Assembly (NCBI GenBank): GCA_963736355.1 | Contig: CAVTOO010000009.1 | Location: 62,001 to 126,000 of the forward strand | DNA from: CAVTOO01 sp963736355 | GTDB taxonomy: Bacteria; Pseudomonadota; Alphaproteobacteria; Rhizobiales; Xanthobacteraceae | Length of the DNA stretch: 64,000 bases | Reading direction: 5' to 3' | Shown: piece after piece, positions 6,917-15,808 of the stretch | How positions within the stretch are numbered: the first letter of the stretch is position 1 | Layout: each line of letters opens with the position of its first letter | Program-made: the position numbers and the translations under genes | The notes under the pieces: generated by a model | Seen by the model: the letters and a program-made list of their open reading frames with translations, nothing else | Database searches by the model: none | Told to the model about the DNA's origin: nothing

Positions 6917-8422
6917 TCAGTCCGCCGACTTGAACGCTTCTTCGCGGCTCTTGCGGATATTCGGCAACACGATCAGGAGCGCCAGTCCGGCCGTCATCGC
7001 CAGGAAAGTCGCGCTGATCGGCTGCGTGACGAAGACCGACCAGTCGCCGCGCGAGAGCAGAAGCGAGCGGCGCAGATTTTCTTCCATCAAGGGTCCGAGG
7101 ATGAATCCGAGCATCATCGGCGCGGGTTCGCATTCGAGCTTGATGAAGACATAGCCAAGCGTGGCGAACGCAGCGACGATATAGATATCGAATGTCGCGT
7201 TGTTGACGCTGTAGGCGCCGATGCAGCAGAACATCAAGATGCCGAGATACAGCAGGCGATAGGGGACCTTCAAAAGGGTCACCCAGATGCCGATCAGCGG
7301 CAGGTTGATGATGACCAGCATCAAGTTGCCGATCCACATCGATGCGATCAGGCCCCAATAAAGCTCGGGCTGCTTGGTCATCACCTGCGGCCCCGGCGCG
7401 ATGCCGTGGATCATCATGGCGCCGGCCATCAGCGCGATCAGCGCGTTGGACGGAATGCCGAGCGTCAGCAGCGGGATGAAGGACGTTTGCGCGCCGGCAT
7501 TGTTGGCGGATTCAGGTGCCGCGACGCCTTCGATGGCGCCCTTGCCGAAACGCGACGGGTCCTTGGAAATCTTTTTCTCGAATGTGTAGGCGGCGAACGA
7601 CGCCAACAGGGCGCCACCGCCCGGCAGCACGCCGAGGCACGTACCGACAGCGGTGCCGCGAAGAACTGCGCGCCATGAGGCATGGAAATCGGCCAGCGTC
7701 GGCCACAGGCGTTCGATCTTGGCCATCACGGAGCGCTCGGATTCGCGCTGCTCGAGATTTTTCATGATCTCGCCGATGCCGAACAGGCCCATGGCGATGC
7801 CGACGAAGCCGATGCCGTCAGATAGCGGATCGAGCCCCATGGTGTAGCGCAACTGTCCCGAATTGACGTCGGTTCCGACGATGCCGAGCAGAAGGCCGAG
7901 CATCACCATGGCGATGGCCTTGATGGCGGAGCCGCTGGCCAGAATGACGGCGGCGACGAGGCCGAACACCATCAGCGCGCAATAGTCGGCCGGTCGGAAC
8001 TGCTGCGCGACCGTTGTCAGCGGGGCGCTGAATACCGCGATGACCAGCGTTGCGACGCTTCCGGCAAAAAATGAACCAAGCGCGGCAACCGCGAGCGCCG
8101 AACCGGCGCGTCCCTGACGAGCCATCTGGTAACCGTCGAGGCAGGTGACGACGGAGGACAATTCACCGGGCAGGTTGACAAGGATCGACGTGGTCGAGCC
8201 GCCATACTGTGCGCCGTAATAGATGCCCGCGAGCATCACCAGCGCCGTCGTCGGATCGAGATAGAAGGTCACCGGAAGCAGCATCGCCACGGTGGCGAGC
8301 GGTCCGATGCCGGGAAGGACACCGATCAGAGTGCCCAGCAGTGCGCCGAGGAAGCAGAACAGAAGATTGACCGGAGTGACTGCAACCGAAAAGCCGAGCC
8401 AGAGATTGTTAAAGAGATCCAT
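6917..8422 (-). CDS. tctA: Tripartite tricarboxylate transporter, large permease TctA
   Basis: 501 residues with about a dozen hydrophobic segments. It is the large membrane subunit of a TTT system, a secondary importer of (tri)carboxylates. Family features are GVLPGIGPLATVAMLLP near residue 35, the GGSTTSILVNLPGE loop around residue 75, and the second repeat with FTLGIPSNA-like LLTLGIPSNALIALMAGAM. tctB lies just upstream with 3 bp between its stop and this ATG. The receptors that should feed it are the three genes transcribed divergently from 9162 on. Confidence 0.95.
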   Translation of the reverse strand: MDLFNNLWLGFSVAVTPVNLLFCFLGALLGTLIGVLPGIGPLATVAMLLPVTFYLDPTTALVMLAGIYYGAQYGGSTTSILVNLPGELSSVVTCLDGYQMARQGRAGSALAVAALGSFFAGSVATLVIAVFSAPLTTVAQQFRPADYCALMVFGLVAAVILASGSAIKAIAMVMLGLLLGIVGTDVNSGQLRYTMGLDPLSDGIGFVGIAMGLFGIGEIMKNLEQRESERSVMAKIERLWPTLADFHASWRAVLRGTAVGTCLGVLPGGGALLASFAAYTFEKKISKDPSRFGKGAIEGVAAPESANNAGAQTSFIPLLTLGIPSNALIALMAGAMMIHGIAPGPQVMTKQPELYWGLIASMWIGNLMLVIINLPLIGIWVTLLKVPYRLLYLGILMFCCIGAYSVNNATFDIYIVAAFATLGYVFIKLECEPAPMMLGFILGPLMEENLRRSLLLSRGDWSVFVTQPISATFLAMTAGLALLIVLPNIRKSREEAFKSAD

Positions 8423-8425
8423 GGC

Positions 8426-8872
8426 TCAGTTCCATCTCGGCCAGACAGGAATGGGTAGTTCCAATCCATATTTGAAGACACCGACCGCGAAGGCGGTGAG
8501 AACGATTGCGGAGACGACGACTTCTTTCCAGCGCGAGTCCAGACACGCTGCGCCGCCCAGTGCGATCATGATCAGCAGCGAGAAAACCATGCCGATGCGC
8601 TCGGCGAGGATGCCGAATACGATGATGGCGAGCAGGATGAGCGCGAAGGGACGAAGCTTGCCGGGCTCGACCCGGTCCTTGTAGCCCGCCATCAAACTGC
8701 GGACGATGAGGATGACGCCGAGGGCGATAATGCCCCACGACAGCATCTGCGGGAAATAGCCCGGTCCCATGCGGCTACCAGTCCCCATGCGCCAGCCGAA
8801 GCTGAGCACCACGCCCCAGATGCCGAAGGCGGCGAACAAAAGGCCCGACAGGAAGTCTTTGGAAAGAAACAC
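8426..8872 (-). CDS. tctB: Tripartite tricarboxylate transporter, small subunit TctB (DUF1468)
   Basis: 148 residues with four predicted membrane segments and the family feature GSRMGPGYFP (around residue 38). TctB is the small membrane partner of TctA. I chose a GTG start at 8872 because it yields the usual N-terminus (VFLSKDFLSGLLFAAFG) and has GGGGTG upstream. ATGs at 8917 and 8956 are in frame but would add residues that are not typical. It is co-transcribed with tctA. Confidence 0.85.
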   Translation of the reverse strand: MFLSKDFLSGLLFAAFGIWGVVLSFGWRMGTGSRMGPGYFPQMLSWGIIALGVILIVRSLMAGYKDRVEPGKLRPFALILLAIIVFGILAERIGMVFSLLIMIALGGAACLDSRWKEVVVSAIVLTAFAVGVFKYGLELPIPVWPRWN

Positions 8873-9018
8873 GATCACCCCAATCAACCGGGCGCAGCCG
8901 ACAGCGCCGTTTCCCATGAGGCCGGGATAATGCGCATGGCTGTGGCGGATTGTCATCCCAAAGATTTCGAATTTACCTCGGGTTTTTTCGTCCGTTCCAT
9001 GTCATGTTGCGGCAGCGA

Positions 9019-9065
9019 AGACCACATCAAAATGCTTCACGATGTGAAACGCCAAGGCGTGGTCT
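9019..9065. promoter_or_regulatory. Nested, co-centred palindromes between tctBA and the receptor genes
   Basis: Two inverted repeats share one dyad axis (position 9042): inner TTCAC-GAT-GTGAA (9036..9048) and outer AGACCAC (9019..9025) with GTGGTCT (9059..9065). They lie in the only divergent intergenic region of the transporter/catabolic cluster, so one operator could control both directions. The regulator is unknown; no regulator gene is next to it in this window. Confidence 0.5.
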
Positions 9066-9161
9066 CGGAATTTGATTGGGCGCAACTTATAACGCAGGTT
9101 CGGGCATCGCCGCGGCAAGACGGCGCAAACACGAATCGCGATTTCGGGAAGAGGAAACCCC

Positions 9162-10160
9162 ATGATGAAGACAGTGCTGACTGCACTCGCATTGATGGCG
9201 CAGGCATTGGCCGTGCTGGGTACGGTGCCAGCCGCGCAGGCCCAGGACTATCCGAACAAGCCGATCCGAATTGTCGTCGGTTTTACTCCGGGCGGCGGCA
9301 ACGACATTTCAGCTCGACTGCTCGCGGCCAAGCTGGGGCCCGTGCTCGGACAGCAGGTTATCGTCGAAAACCGACCGGGAGCCGGCGGTCATGTCGGCGC
9401 GGGCCTCGTGGCGAAGGCCGATCCGGATGGCTACACACTGTTCTTCACCACTGCGGGCGTGATTTGCATCGTGCCGCATTTCCGTAAGGACATGCCGTTT
9501 CACGCCATCAACGACTTCGAATTCATTTCGTTTATGTCCGACTACCACAACGTACTGATTACCCATCCCGAGATGGGCGCGAAGGACATGAAGACGTTCG
9601 TGGAAAAGGTGAAGGCGGCGCCCGGCAAATACAACGCGGCGACAGCAGGACTCGGGGCGCTACAGCACATCTATTTCATCGTGCAAAACGATTTGCTCGG
9701 GCTGAAGATGGAACTGATCAACTACGCCGGCGCCGCGCCTGCCAACAATTCGGTGGTCAACAAGGAAACCGCGCTGAGTTTCTCGGCACTGGCCAGCATC
9801 AAGGGGCAGATCGCGTCCGGTCAGGTCGTTCCGCTCGCGGTGATGAGCCCGAAGCGGTCGCCCGTGCTGCCGAATGTGCCGACGATTGTGGAAGCCGGCT
9901 ATCCCGATATTCTCAAGAACGGCTCATGGGGCGGGCGGCAATTCGTGCTGGCGCCCAAGGGCACGCCGCGCGCGATTGTCGACAAGCTCAATGCCGCCAT
10001 CAACAAGGCGATGCAAGAGCCCGATATGAAAGCCAAGCTTGCCGAACTCGGGCTTGAAGATATCTCCAGCATGGCGCCGGAAAAGGTCCGCGCAGAGGTC
10101 AAGGCGGAGTTCGACACCTGGGGCGCGCTGATCAAGAAGTACGACATCAAGGCCGAGTGA
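9162..10160 (+). CDS. TTT-family extracytoplasmic receptor (Bug protein), copy 1
   Basis: 332 residues with a signal peptide ending near AAQAQDYPNK. It is a periplasmic solute receptor of the Bug/TctC family that would deliver a carboxylate-type ligand to TctAB. The first binding loop GFTPGGGNDISARLLA is normal. The second loop, usually rich in Ser/Thr/Gly, reads ATAGLGALQHIYF, which is unusually hydrophobic. By eye it differs from copy 2 at about 34 of ~306 mature positions. AGAGGAAACCCC precedes the ATG. It is the first gene of a rightward run that continues to 15777. Confidence 0.94.
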   Translation: MMKTVLTALALMAQALAVLGTVPAAQAQDYPNKPIRIVVGFTPGGGNDISARLLAAKLGPVLGQQVIVENRPGAGGHVGAGLVAKADPDGYTLFFTTAGVICIVPHFRKDMPFHAINDFEFISFMSDYHNVLITHPEMGAKDMKTFVEKVKAAPGKYNAATAGLGALQHIYFIVQNDLLGLKMELINYAGAAPANNSVVNKETALSFSALASIKGQIASGQVVPLAVMSPKRSPVLPNVPTIVEAGYPDILKNGSWGGRQFVLAPKGTPRAIVDKLNAAINKAMQEPDMKAKLAELGLEDISSMAPEKVRAEVKAEFDTWGALIKKYDIKAE

Positions 10161-10204
10161 CCGATACAAGAGTCGCTGCCAAGTCAGATAGGGAAAGGAA
10201 ATCC

Positions 10205-11206
10205 ATGATTGCAAGGAAGATGGCGACCATGCTGGCCGTGGTTCTGCCGGTGCTTGGAGCCCTTTGTGCGGCGCCGGTCGCTCACGCACAGGAATACCCC
10301 AACAAGCCGATCCGCATCGTGGTCGGATTTCCTCCGGGCGGCGGCAACGATATTTCGGCACGTTTGCTCGCGAGCAAGCTCGGCCCGGCGCTTGGTCAGC
10401 AGGTGATCGTCGAAAATCGTCCCGGAGCGGCCGGCCATGTCGGCGCAGGCTTGGTGGCGAAGGCCGATCCGGACGGTTACACGCTGTTCTTCACGACCGC
10501 CGGCGTCATTTGCATTGCGCCGCATTTCCGCAAGGAGATGACGTTCAAGCCGATCGACGACTTCGAGTTCATCTCGTTCATGTCGGACTACCACAACGTG
10601 ATCATCACTCATGCGGGGATGAACGCGAAGGACATGAAGGGCTTTGTCGAAGCGGTGAAAGCCGCACCCGGCAAGTACAACGCGGCGACTGCGGGTCTCG
10701 GCGCGCTGCAGCATATCTACTTCATCGTGCAGAATGATCTGCTCGGACTGAAGATGGAATTGATCAACTACGCCGGCGTCGTGCAGGCAAATAGCTCGGT
10801 CGCCAACAAGGAGACGGCAATTGCGTTTTCGGCGCTCGCCAGCGTCAAGGGGCAGATCGAATCCGGCCAGGTCGTTCCGCTCGCGGTGATGAGTCCGAAG
10901 CGCTCCGCGGTACTGCCGAACGTACCGACGATTGTCGAGGCCGGCTACCCCGACATTCTCAAGAACGGTTCGTGGGGCGGGCGGCAGTTCGTCATGGCGC
11001 CGAAGGGGACGCCGCGTGCCATCGTCGACAAGCTGAACGCCGCGATCAACAAGGCGATGCAGGACCCGGAGATGAAGACCAAGCTCGCCGAGCTCGGGCT
11101 TGAGGATATTTCGAGCATGGCCCCCGAGAAAGTTCGTGACGAGGTCAAGGCCGAGCACGATACCTGGGGCGCGTTGATCAAAAAGTACAACATCAAGGCG
11201 GAATAA
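10205..11206 (+). CDS. TTT-family extracytoplasmic receptor (Bug protein), copy 2
   Basis: 333 residues, starting 44 bp after copy 1. The signal peptide ends near AHAQEYPNK. The same domain layout is kept: GFPPGGGNDISARLLA, then TAGLGALQHIYFIVQND. Changes relative to copy 1 include the region after FHRK/FRKEM (KPIDD for HAIND) and VVQANSS for AAPANNS. These are positions that could line the ligand cleft, so altered specificity is possible but not shown. The ATG at 10205 is preferred because it begins the signal peptide. Confidence 0.93.
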   Translation: MIARKMATMLAVVLPVLGALCAAPVAHAQEYPNKPIRIVVGFPPGGGNDISARLLASKLGPALGQQVIVENRPGAAGHVGAGLVAKADPDGYTLFFTTAGVICIAPHFRKEMTFKPIDDFEFISFMSDYHNVIITHAGMNAKDMKGFVEAVKAAPGKYNAATAGLGALQHIYFIVQNDLLGLKMELINYAGVVQANSSVANKETAIAFSALASVKGQIESGQVVPLAVMSPKRSAVLPNVPTIVEAGYPDILKNGSWGGRQFVMAPKGTPRAIVDKLNAAINKAMQDPEMKTKLAELGLEDISSMAPEKVRDEVKAEHDTWGALIKKYNIKAE

Positions 11207-11247
11207 CGAGCCAACAAACGCCGCCTGCAAGCGGGGAGCGGGATCAC

Positions 11248-12249
11248 ATGATTGCAAGGAGACTGGTCACGTTGCTGGCGGTGATGCTGCCGGCTCTTGT
11301 TGCGTTGCATGCGGCCCCGGCCGCGCACGCGCAGGATTATCCCAACAAGGCGATCCGTATCGTCGTCGGATTTGCGCCGGGGGGCAGCAACGATGTTTCT
11401 GCGCGTCTGCTCGCCAGCAAACTCGGACCTCTGCTTGGCGTGCCCGTTACAGTGGAGAATCGCCCCGGCGCAGGCGGCCATGTCGGCGCTGGCCTCGTGG
11501 CGAAGGCAGATCCGGACGGCTACACGCTGTTTTTCTCGACGGCCGGGGTGATCTGCATCGTGCCTCATTTCCGCAAAGAGATGGCGTTCCATCCGATCAA
11601 TGACTTCGAATACATCTCCTTCATGTCGGACTACCAGAACGTGATCATCACCCATCCGGGCATGGGCGTGAAGGACATGAAGGGTTTCGTCGAGAAGGTG
11701 AAAGCCGAACCCGGCAAATACAACGCTTCCACCGCCGGTCTCGGCGCGCTGCAGCACATCTATTTTATCGTTCAGAACGATCTGCTCGGCTTGAAGATGG
11801 AGTTCATCAATTACAATGGCCAGGCCCCGGCCAACAATTCGGTGATGTCGAAGGACACCGCGGTCGGCTTCTCCTCGGTCGGCACCGCCAAGGGGCAGAT
11901 CGAATCCGGTCAGTTGATACCGCTTGCGGTGATGAGCCCGCGGCGATCGCGGCTGATGCCGAACGTGCCGACGATCGTTGAGGCCGGCTATCCGGAGATT
12001 CTCAAGAGCGGGCTGTGGGGCGGCCGCCAGTTTGTGATGGCACCGAAGGGGACTCCCAGGCCGATCATCGACAAACTCAATGCGGCAATCAGCAAGGTGC
12101 TCAAGGATCCCGACATGACCGCAAAGCTCTCCGAGCTCGGGCTTCAGGACCTCTCCGACATGGCTCCTGAGAAGGTCCGTGACGAGGTCAGGACCGAGTA
12201 CGAGACCTGGGGCGCGCTGATCAAGAAGTACGACATCAAGGACCAGTAA
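11248..12249 (+). CDS. TTT-family extracytoplasmic receptor (Bug protein), copy 3
   Basis: 333 residues, 41 bp after copy 2, with a signal peptide ending at AHAQDYPNK. It is the most divergent of the three: GFAPGGSNDVSARLLA, FINYNGQAPANNSVMSKDTAVGF and LQDLSDMAPEKVRDEV. It keeps the same hydrophobic second loop, TAGLGALQHIYF. A graded divergence (1 and 2 close, 3 further) fits stepwise tandem duplication. A crotonase gene follows 59 bp downstream. Confidence 0.93.
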   Translation: MIARRLVTLLAVMLPALVALHAAPAAHAQDYPNKAIRIVVGFAPGGSNDVSARLLASKLGPLLGVPVTVENRPGAGGHVGAGLVAKADPDGYTLFFSTAGVICIVPHFRKEMAFHPINDFEYISFMSDYQNVIITHPGMGVKDMKGFVEKVKAEPGKYNASTAGLGALQHIYFIVQNDLLGLKMEFINYNGQAPANNSVMSKDTAVGFSSVGTAKGQIESGQLIPLAVMSPRRSRLMPNVPTIVEAGYPEILKSGLWGGRQFVMAPKGTPRPIIDKLNAAISKVLKDPDMTAKLSELGLQDLSDMAPEKVRDEVRTEYETWGALIKKYDIKDQ

Positions 12250-12308
12250 GGCACGTTGCAGCGATCCGCAGGCGCCAACGGCCTGCCGGAGAACTTTTTG
12301 GAATTCTC

Positions 12309-13088
12309 ATGGCTATCGATTTCGATCTCGACGACGCAGGCATCGCGACCATCACCATCAATCGGCCGGACCGTCTCAATGCGATGGATCCGGAGCACTA
12401 CGCATTGCTGTCGAAGGCGTGGCAACGCGTCCGCGACGAGCCTGCGATCCGGGTTGCGATCGTCACGGGCGCGGGCGGAAAGGCTTTTACTGTCGGCGCC
12501 GATTTGAAGTCGGCCGCTGTCGGGGCCAATCAGGACATCTCGGACTCCTGGCTGACGCAGAGAGATCAGCTGCTCAACCGTGGTCTTGAGGTCTGGAAGC
12601 CGGTGATCTCCGCGATCAGCGGCTATTGTCTCGGCGGCGGCGTGACGCTGATGCTGGCGACGGATATTCGTATCGCCGACGAGACGGCGGTGTTCAACAC
12701 CGCCGAGGTCAAACGGGGTATCGTGCCGGGCAATGGCGGAACGCAGAGGCTGATCCGGCAATTGCCCTATCCCATCGCCATGGAAATGCTGCTGACCGGC
12801 GACAATATGAGCGTCGAGGATGCCGCGCGCTGGGGCCTGATCAACAAGATCGTGCCGAAGGGCGAGGCATTGAAAGCGGCGCGTGACTATGCCGGCCGCA
12901 TTGCCGCCAACGCGCCGCTCGCGGTGCAGGCCGCCAAGGAACTTGCGATCCGCAGCCGCGACGTGGACCTCGCGACCGGTCTGCGCATGGAACAATTGAC
13001 CAATCGCCTGCTGCGTGAGACGGACGACGCCGTGGAAGGGCCGCGCGCCTTCGCCGAGAAGCGCAAGCCGGACTTCAAGGGTCGCTAG
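12309..13088 (+). CDS. Enoyl-CoA hydratase/isomerase family protein (crotonase)
   Basis: 259 residues, single crotonase domain. The oxyanion-hole segments are GKAFTVGADLKS and SGYCLGGGVTLM. Of the two catalytic glutamates of true hydratases, the one in the PE motif is kept (E133 in NTAEVKRGIVPGNGG), but the one in GGGCEL is replaced by Thr113 (GGGVTL). It could therefore act on a different CoA ester reaction (isomerase, dehalogenase or hydrolase type) rather than classical hydration. It lies 3 bp upstream of the thiolase-like gene in the receptor/catabolic run. Confidence 0.9.
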   Translation: MAIDFDLDDAGIATITINRPDRLNAMDPEHYALLSKAWQRVRDEPAIRVAIVTGAGGKAFTVGADLKSAAVGANQDISDSWLTQRDQLLNRGLEVWKPVISAISGYCLGGGVTLMLATDIRIADETAVFNTAEVKRGIVPGNGGTQRLIRQLPYPIAMEMLLTGDNMSVEDAARWGLINKIVPKGEALKAARDYAGRIAANAPLAVQAAKELAIRSRDVDLATGLRMEQLTNRLLRETDDAVEGPRAFAEKRKPDFKGR

Positions 13089-13091
13089 CAA

Positions 13092-14220
13092 ATGCTGTCA
13101 GGAAAGTACGTCGTCGCCGGGATCGGCCACACCGCCTTTGGCAACGTGCCCGGTCGCTCGACCTATTCGTTGAATGTCGAGGCAATTCGTAACGCGCTCG
13201 AAGACGCCGGGATTGAGAAGGATGCCGTCGATGCGCTCATGGTCAAGGCGCCGACATCGGCGCCGGAGAGCATGTACGCGCACAAGCTCGCCGAAGCCAT
13301 CGGCCTGCAGCCCAAGATCTGCGGCGCATGGGATGCGGGTGGCTCCGCCAATGTGGCACTGATGTCGTTCGCGGCCATGGCCATCGATGCCGGTCAGTGT
13401 GATATCGCGGTCGTTTGCTACGCCGACACGCCGAAGACCGGTGCACGGCAAGTGTTTGCGCGCGAGCGCTCTGGCGACGGGATTTTCGGTTGGTACGGCG
13501 TGGCGCCGGGCTACGCCATGATCGCGCAGCGTCACATGAGCCAGTTTGGCACGACGGAAGATCAGCTGGGCGCTGTCGCCGTCGCCGCTCGCCGGCACGG
13601 CGCCGCCAATCCAAACGCACAGCTGCGCAAGCCGCTGACGCTTGAGGCCTATCGCGCCATCCCGCCGCTGGTGACGCCCTTCCGGCGCGACGATTGCGCG
13701 CTGATCAGCGACGGCGCGGCGGCGGTTGTGGTGATGAGCGCCAAGCGGGCCAAGGAACTCAAGGTCAAGGCCCCCGTGCCGATGCTGGGCTTCGGCCAGG
13801 GGCATTCGTCATGGGAGATGCAGCAGCGTGCCGATCTGACGCGCACGGCGGGCGAAGCTTCCGGCGCGACCGCGTTCAAGATGGCCGGCAAGAGCCCGAA
13901 GGATATCGATGTGGCTCAGCTCTATGACTGCTTCACCATTACGCCCCTGGTCACGCTGGAAGACTATGGCTTCTGCCGCCGCGGCGAGGGCGGACGGTTT
14001 ATCGAGGATACCGGAATCGATATCGACGGATCGCTGCCGATGAACACCTCAGGCGGTCTGTTGTCGGAGACCGGCATGCCGGGCCTGCAACTGGTGATCG
14101 AAGGCGTGCGGCAGATGCGCGGCACGGCCAATCTGCAGGTGAAGGGCGCCAAGACTCTGCCTCGTCAGCAATCAGGGAGGGATCATGCAGTCGCACGCGA
14201 CACTGATCCTCGGCCAATGA
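13092..14220 (+). CDS. Thiolase-like (SCP-x/lipid-transfer type) protein without catalytic Cys and His; frameshifted near 3' end
   Basis: About 375 residues of thiolase fold, similar to the acetyl-CoA acetyltransferase or lipid-transfer thiolases that pair with DUF35 proteins. The nucleophile position (Cys in NCSTGS-type motifs) is Asp81 in GAWDAGGSAN, and the usual GHP His near residue 327 reads ETGMPG. VAQLYDCFTITPL, which holds a Tyr seen in Ltp2-type aldolases, is present. An extra base near 14156 fuses the frame to the next gene; removing it gives the family-like ending KTCLVSNQGG and a TGA at 14218..14220 that overlaps the DUF35 start (ATGA). The apparent 512-residue fusion is thus artefactual. 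Confidence 0.88.
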
Positions 14221-14630
14221 ACACAGCAAGCAAGCCGGCGCGCCCGGTCGCCGTCGATCCGGCGAAGCCTTATTGGGACGGGCTGGCGGCAGGCGAGTTG
14301 CGCTTCCAGTGCTGCAATCGCTGTGGCCACGCGTGGATGCCGGCGCGTCAGGAATGCCCGCAGTGCCTTGCAGCCGATTGGCAATGGAAATCTGCCGGAG
14401 GGCAGGCGAGGCTCGTGAGCTGGGTCGTTTATCACACCGCCTTCAACGAGGCGGTCAAGGACCGGCTGCCCTACACATGCGCCGTGGTGCAGCTCGCCGA
14501 AGGCCCCAGGATGATCTCCAATATCGTGGCTGGCGTCGATCCCAAAACACTGAAGATCGATCAGCCGCTGACACTGACAATCGAGCGGGAAGGCGATGTC
14601 GCCGTTCCGCGCTTCAAGCCCGCAGGATGA
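14217..14630 (+). CDS. DUF35 OB-fold / zinc-ribbon acyl-CoA-binding protein
   Basis: 137 residues. An N-terminal rubredoxin-like zinc ribbon has four cysteines (CNRCGHAWMP, then ECPQC), followed by an OB-fold domain (LVSWVVYHTAFNE...YTCAVVQLAEGPRM). DUF35 proteins form complexes with thiolase-like partners and bind their acyl-CoA. The ATG overlaps the thiolase stop as ATGA, and its own TGA overlaps the next ATG in the same way, so the three genes look translationally coupled. In the raw sequence it is joined to the thiolase by a one-base error upstream. Confidence 0.9.
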   Translation: MNTASKPARPVAVDPAKPYWDGLAAGELRFQCCNRCGHAWMPARQECPQCLAADWQWKSAGGQARLVSWVVYHTAFNEAVKDRLPYTCAVVQLAEGPRMISNIVAGVDPKTLKIDQPLTLTIEREGDVAVPRFKPAG

Positions 14631-15777
14631 GTGCTTTGCTGAAAGATCTTCGTATTGTCGAGTTCACACAGGTGCTGGCAGGCCCGTTCGCCGGTGCGAT
14701 CTTTTCCGATCTCGGTGCGGAGATCATCAAGGTCGAGCGGCCCGATGGCGGTGACAGCGGTCGCGTGACCGGCAAGGCGTTTCTCAACGGCGACTTCCTG
14801 ATGTTTCAGGAACTGAATCGCGGCAAGAAATCCGTCACCATCGATTTCAAGACTGAAAAGGGACGCGCTGACTTTGCTGAACTGATCGCGACCGCCGATA
14901 TTTTCTTCCACAACCAGCGGCCGGATGTCGTCAAGGCGTTCAAGCTCGACGGCGAGACGCTGTGCAAGGCCCATCCCCGTCTGATCTACGCCCAGCTGTC
15001 CAGCTTCGGACACAAGGGGCCCATGGAGATGGCGCCGGGATTCGAAGCGATCGTGCAGGCTTATAGCGGTCTCTCCAGCATCAATGGCTTTCCGGACAAG
15101 CCGCCGGTACGGCTTGGCGCGTCGGTCGTCGATCTCGGCGGCGGGATGTGGACCGTGATCGGTATCCTTGCGGCGCTTCATCGGCGCGAGAAGACCGGCA
15201 AGGGCAGCATCATCAACACATCGCTGCTGGAGACCGCGCTCAACTGGAATGCGGCCTGGGTCAACGCCTACGTCGAACACCGGCGTCGAGGCCAAGCGCA
15301 TGGGCACGGCGTTCGGCAATCTCGTGCCGTACCAGACATTCGACGCCGCCGACGATGCCATCGTCATTGCCGCGGGCAATGACCGGCTGTTTGCCAAGCT
15401 TGCGAAGATCGCTCGGCCATCCGGAGTGGATCACGGACCCGCGCTATGCGACCAATCGCGATCGCATGGATAATCGCGATGACATCATTGGCAAGATCAA
15501 TGATGTTTTGAAGACGAAGCCGCGCGCCTATTGGCAGGAGAAGTTCACGGCGGTCGGCGTGCCGAACTCGCCGGTGAATTCAATTTCGCAGGCTGCGAAC
15601 GATCCGCAGACGCAGGCGCTTGAGATCATTCGCACCGTTCCCGGCGAGGACATGAAACTCGTCGGCCTGCCGATGTCGTTCAACGGAGAGCGCCCGCCGC
15701 ACGTCCGGCGTGCGCCCAAGCTGGGCGAGCACAACGACTTTCTCGCGTCGCTGAAGACCTCGAAGAAACCGACTTAG
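14627..15777 (+). CDS. Type III CoA-transferase (CaiB/Frc family), frameshifted
   Basis: About 383 residues when repaired. It would transfer CoA between an acyl-CoA donor and a carboxylic acid, the usual way to activate a substrate that has been imported as an acid. The N-terminus LKDLRIVEFTQVLAGPFAG, then LGAEIIKVERPDGGD, and the probable catalytic Asp in GASVVDLGGGM (around residue 170) fit the family. Two frame changes occur, near 15279 and 15411; the conserved HTGVEAKRMG-like block and LGHPEWITDPRY lie on either side. It is the last gene of the cluster. Confidence 0.88.
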
Positions 15778-15808
15778 CCGACAGCGATAAAATCCGGCGT
15801 GCCGCAGT

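Noticed and set aside
5924..7678. 584-residue protein extending cysK into tctA
   Set aside because: Past LLFEGI the frame is antisense to tctA; one-base repair near 6894 gives a normal cysK end.
13092..14630. Genuine thiolase-DUF35 fusion protein
   Set aside because: The bridging residues do not match either family, and removing one base near 14156 yields the standard thiolase end and an ATGA overlap with DUF35.
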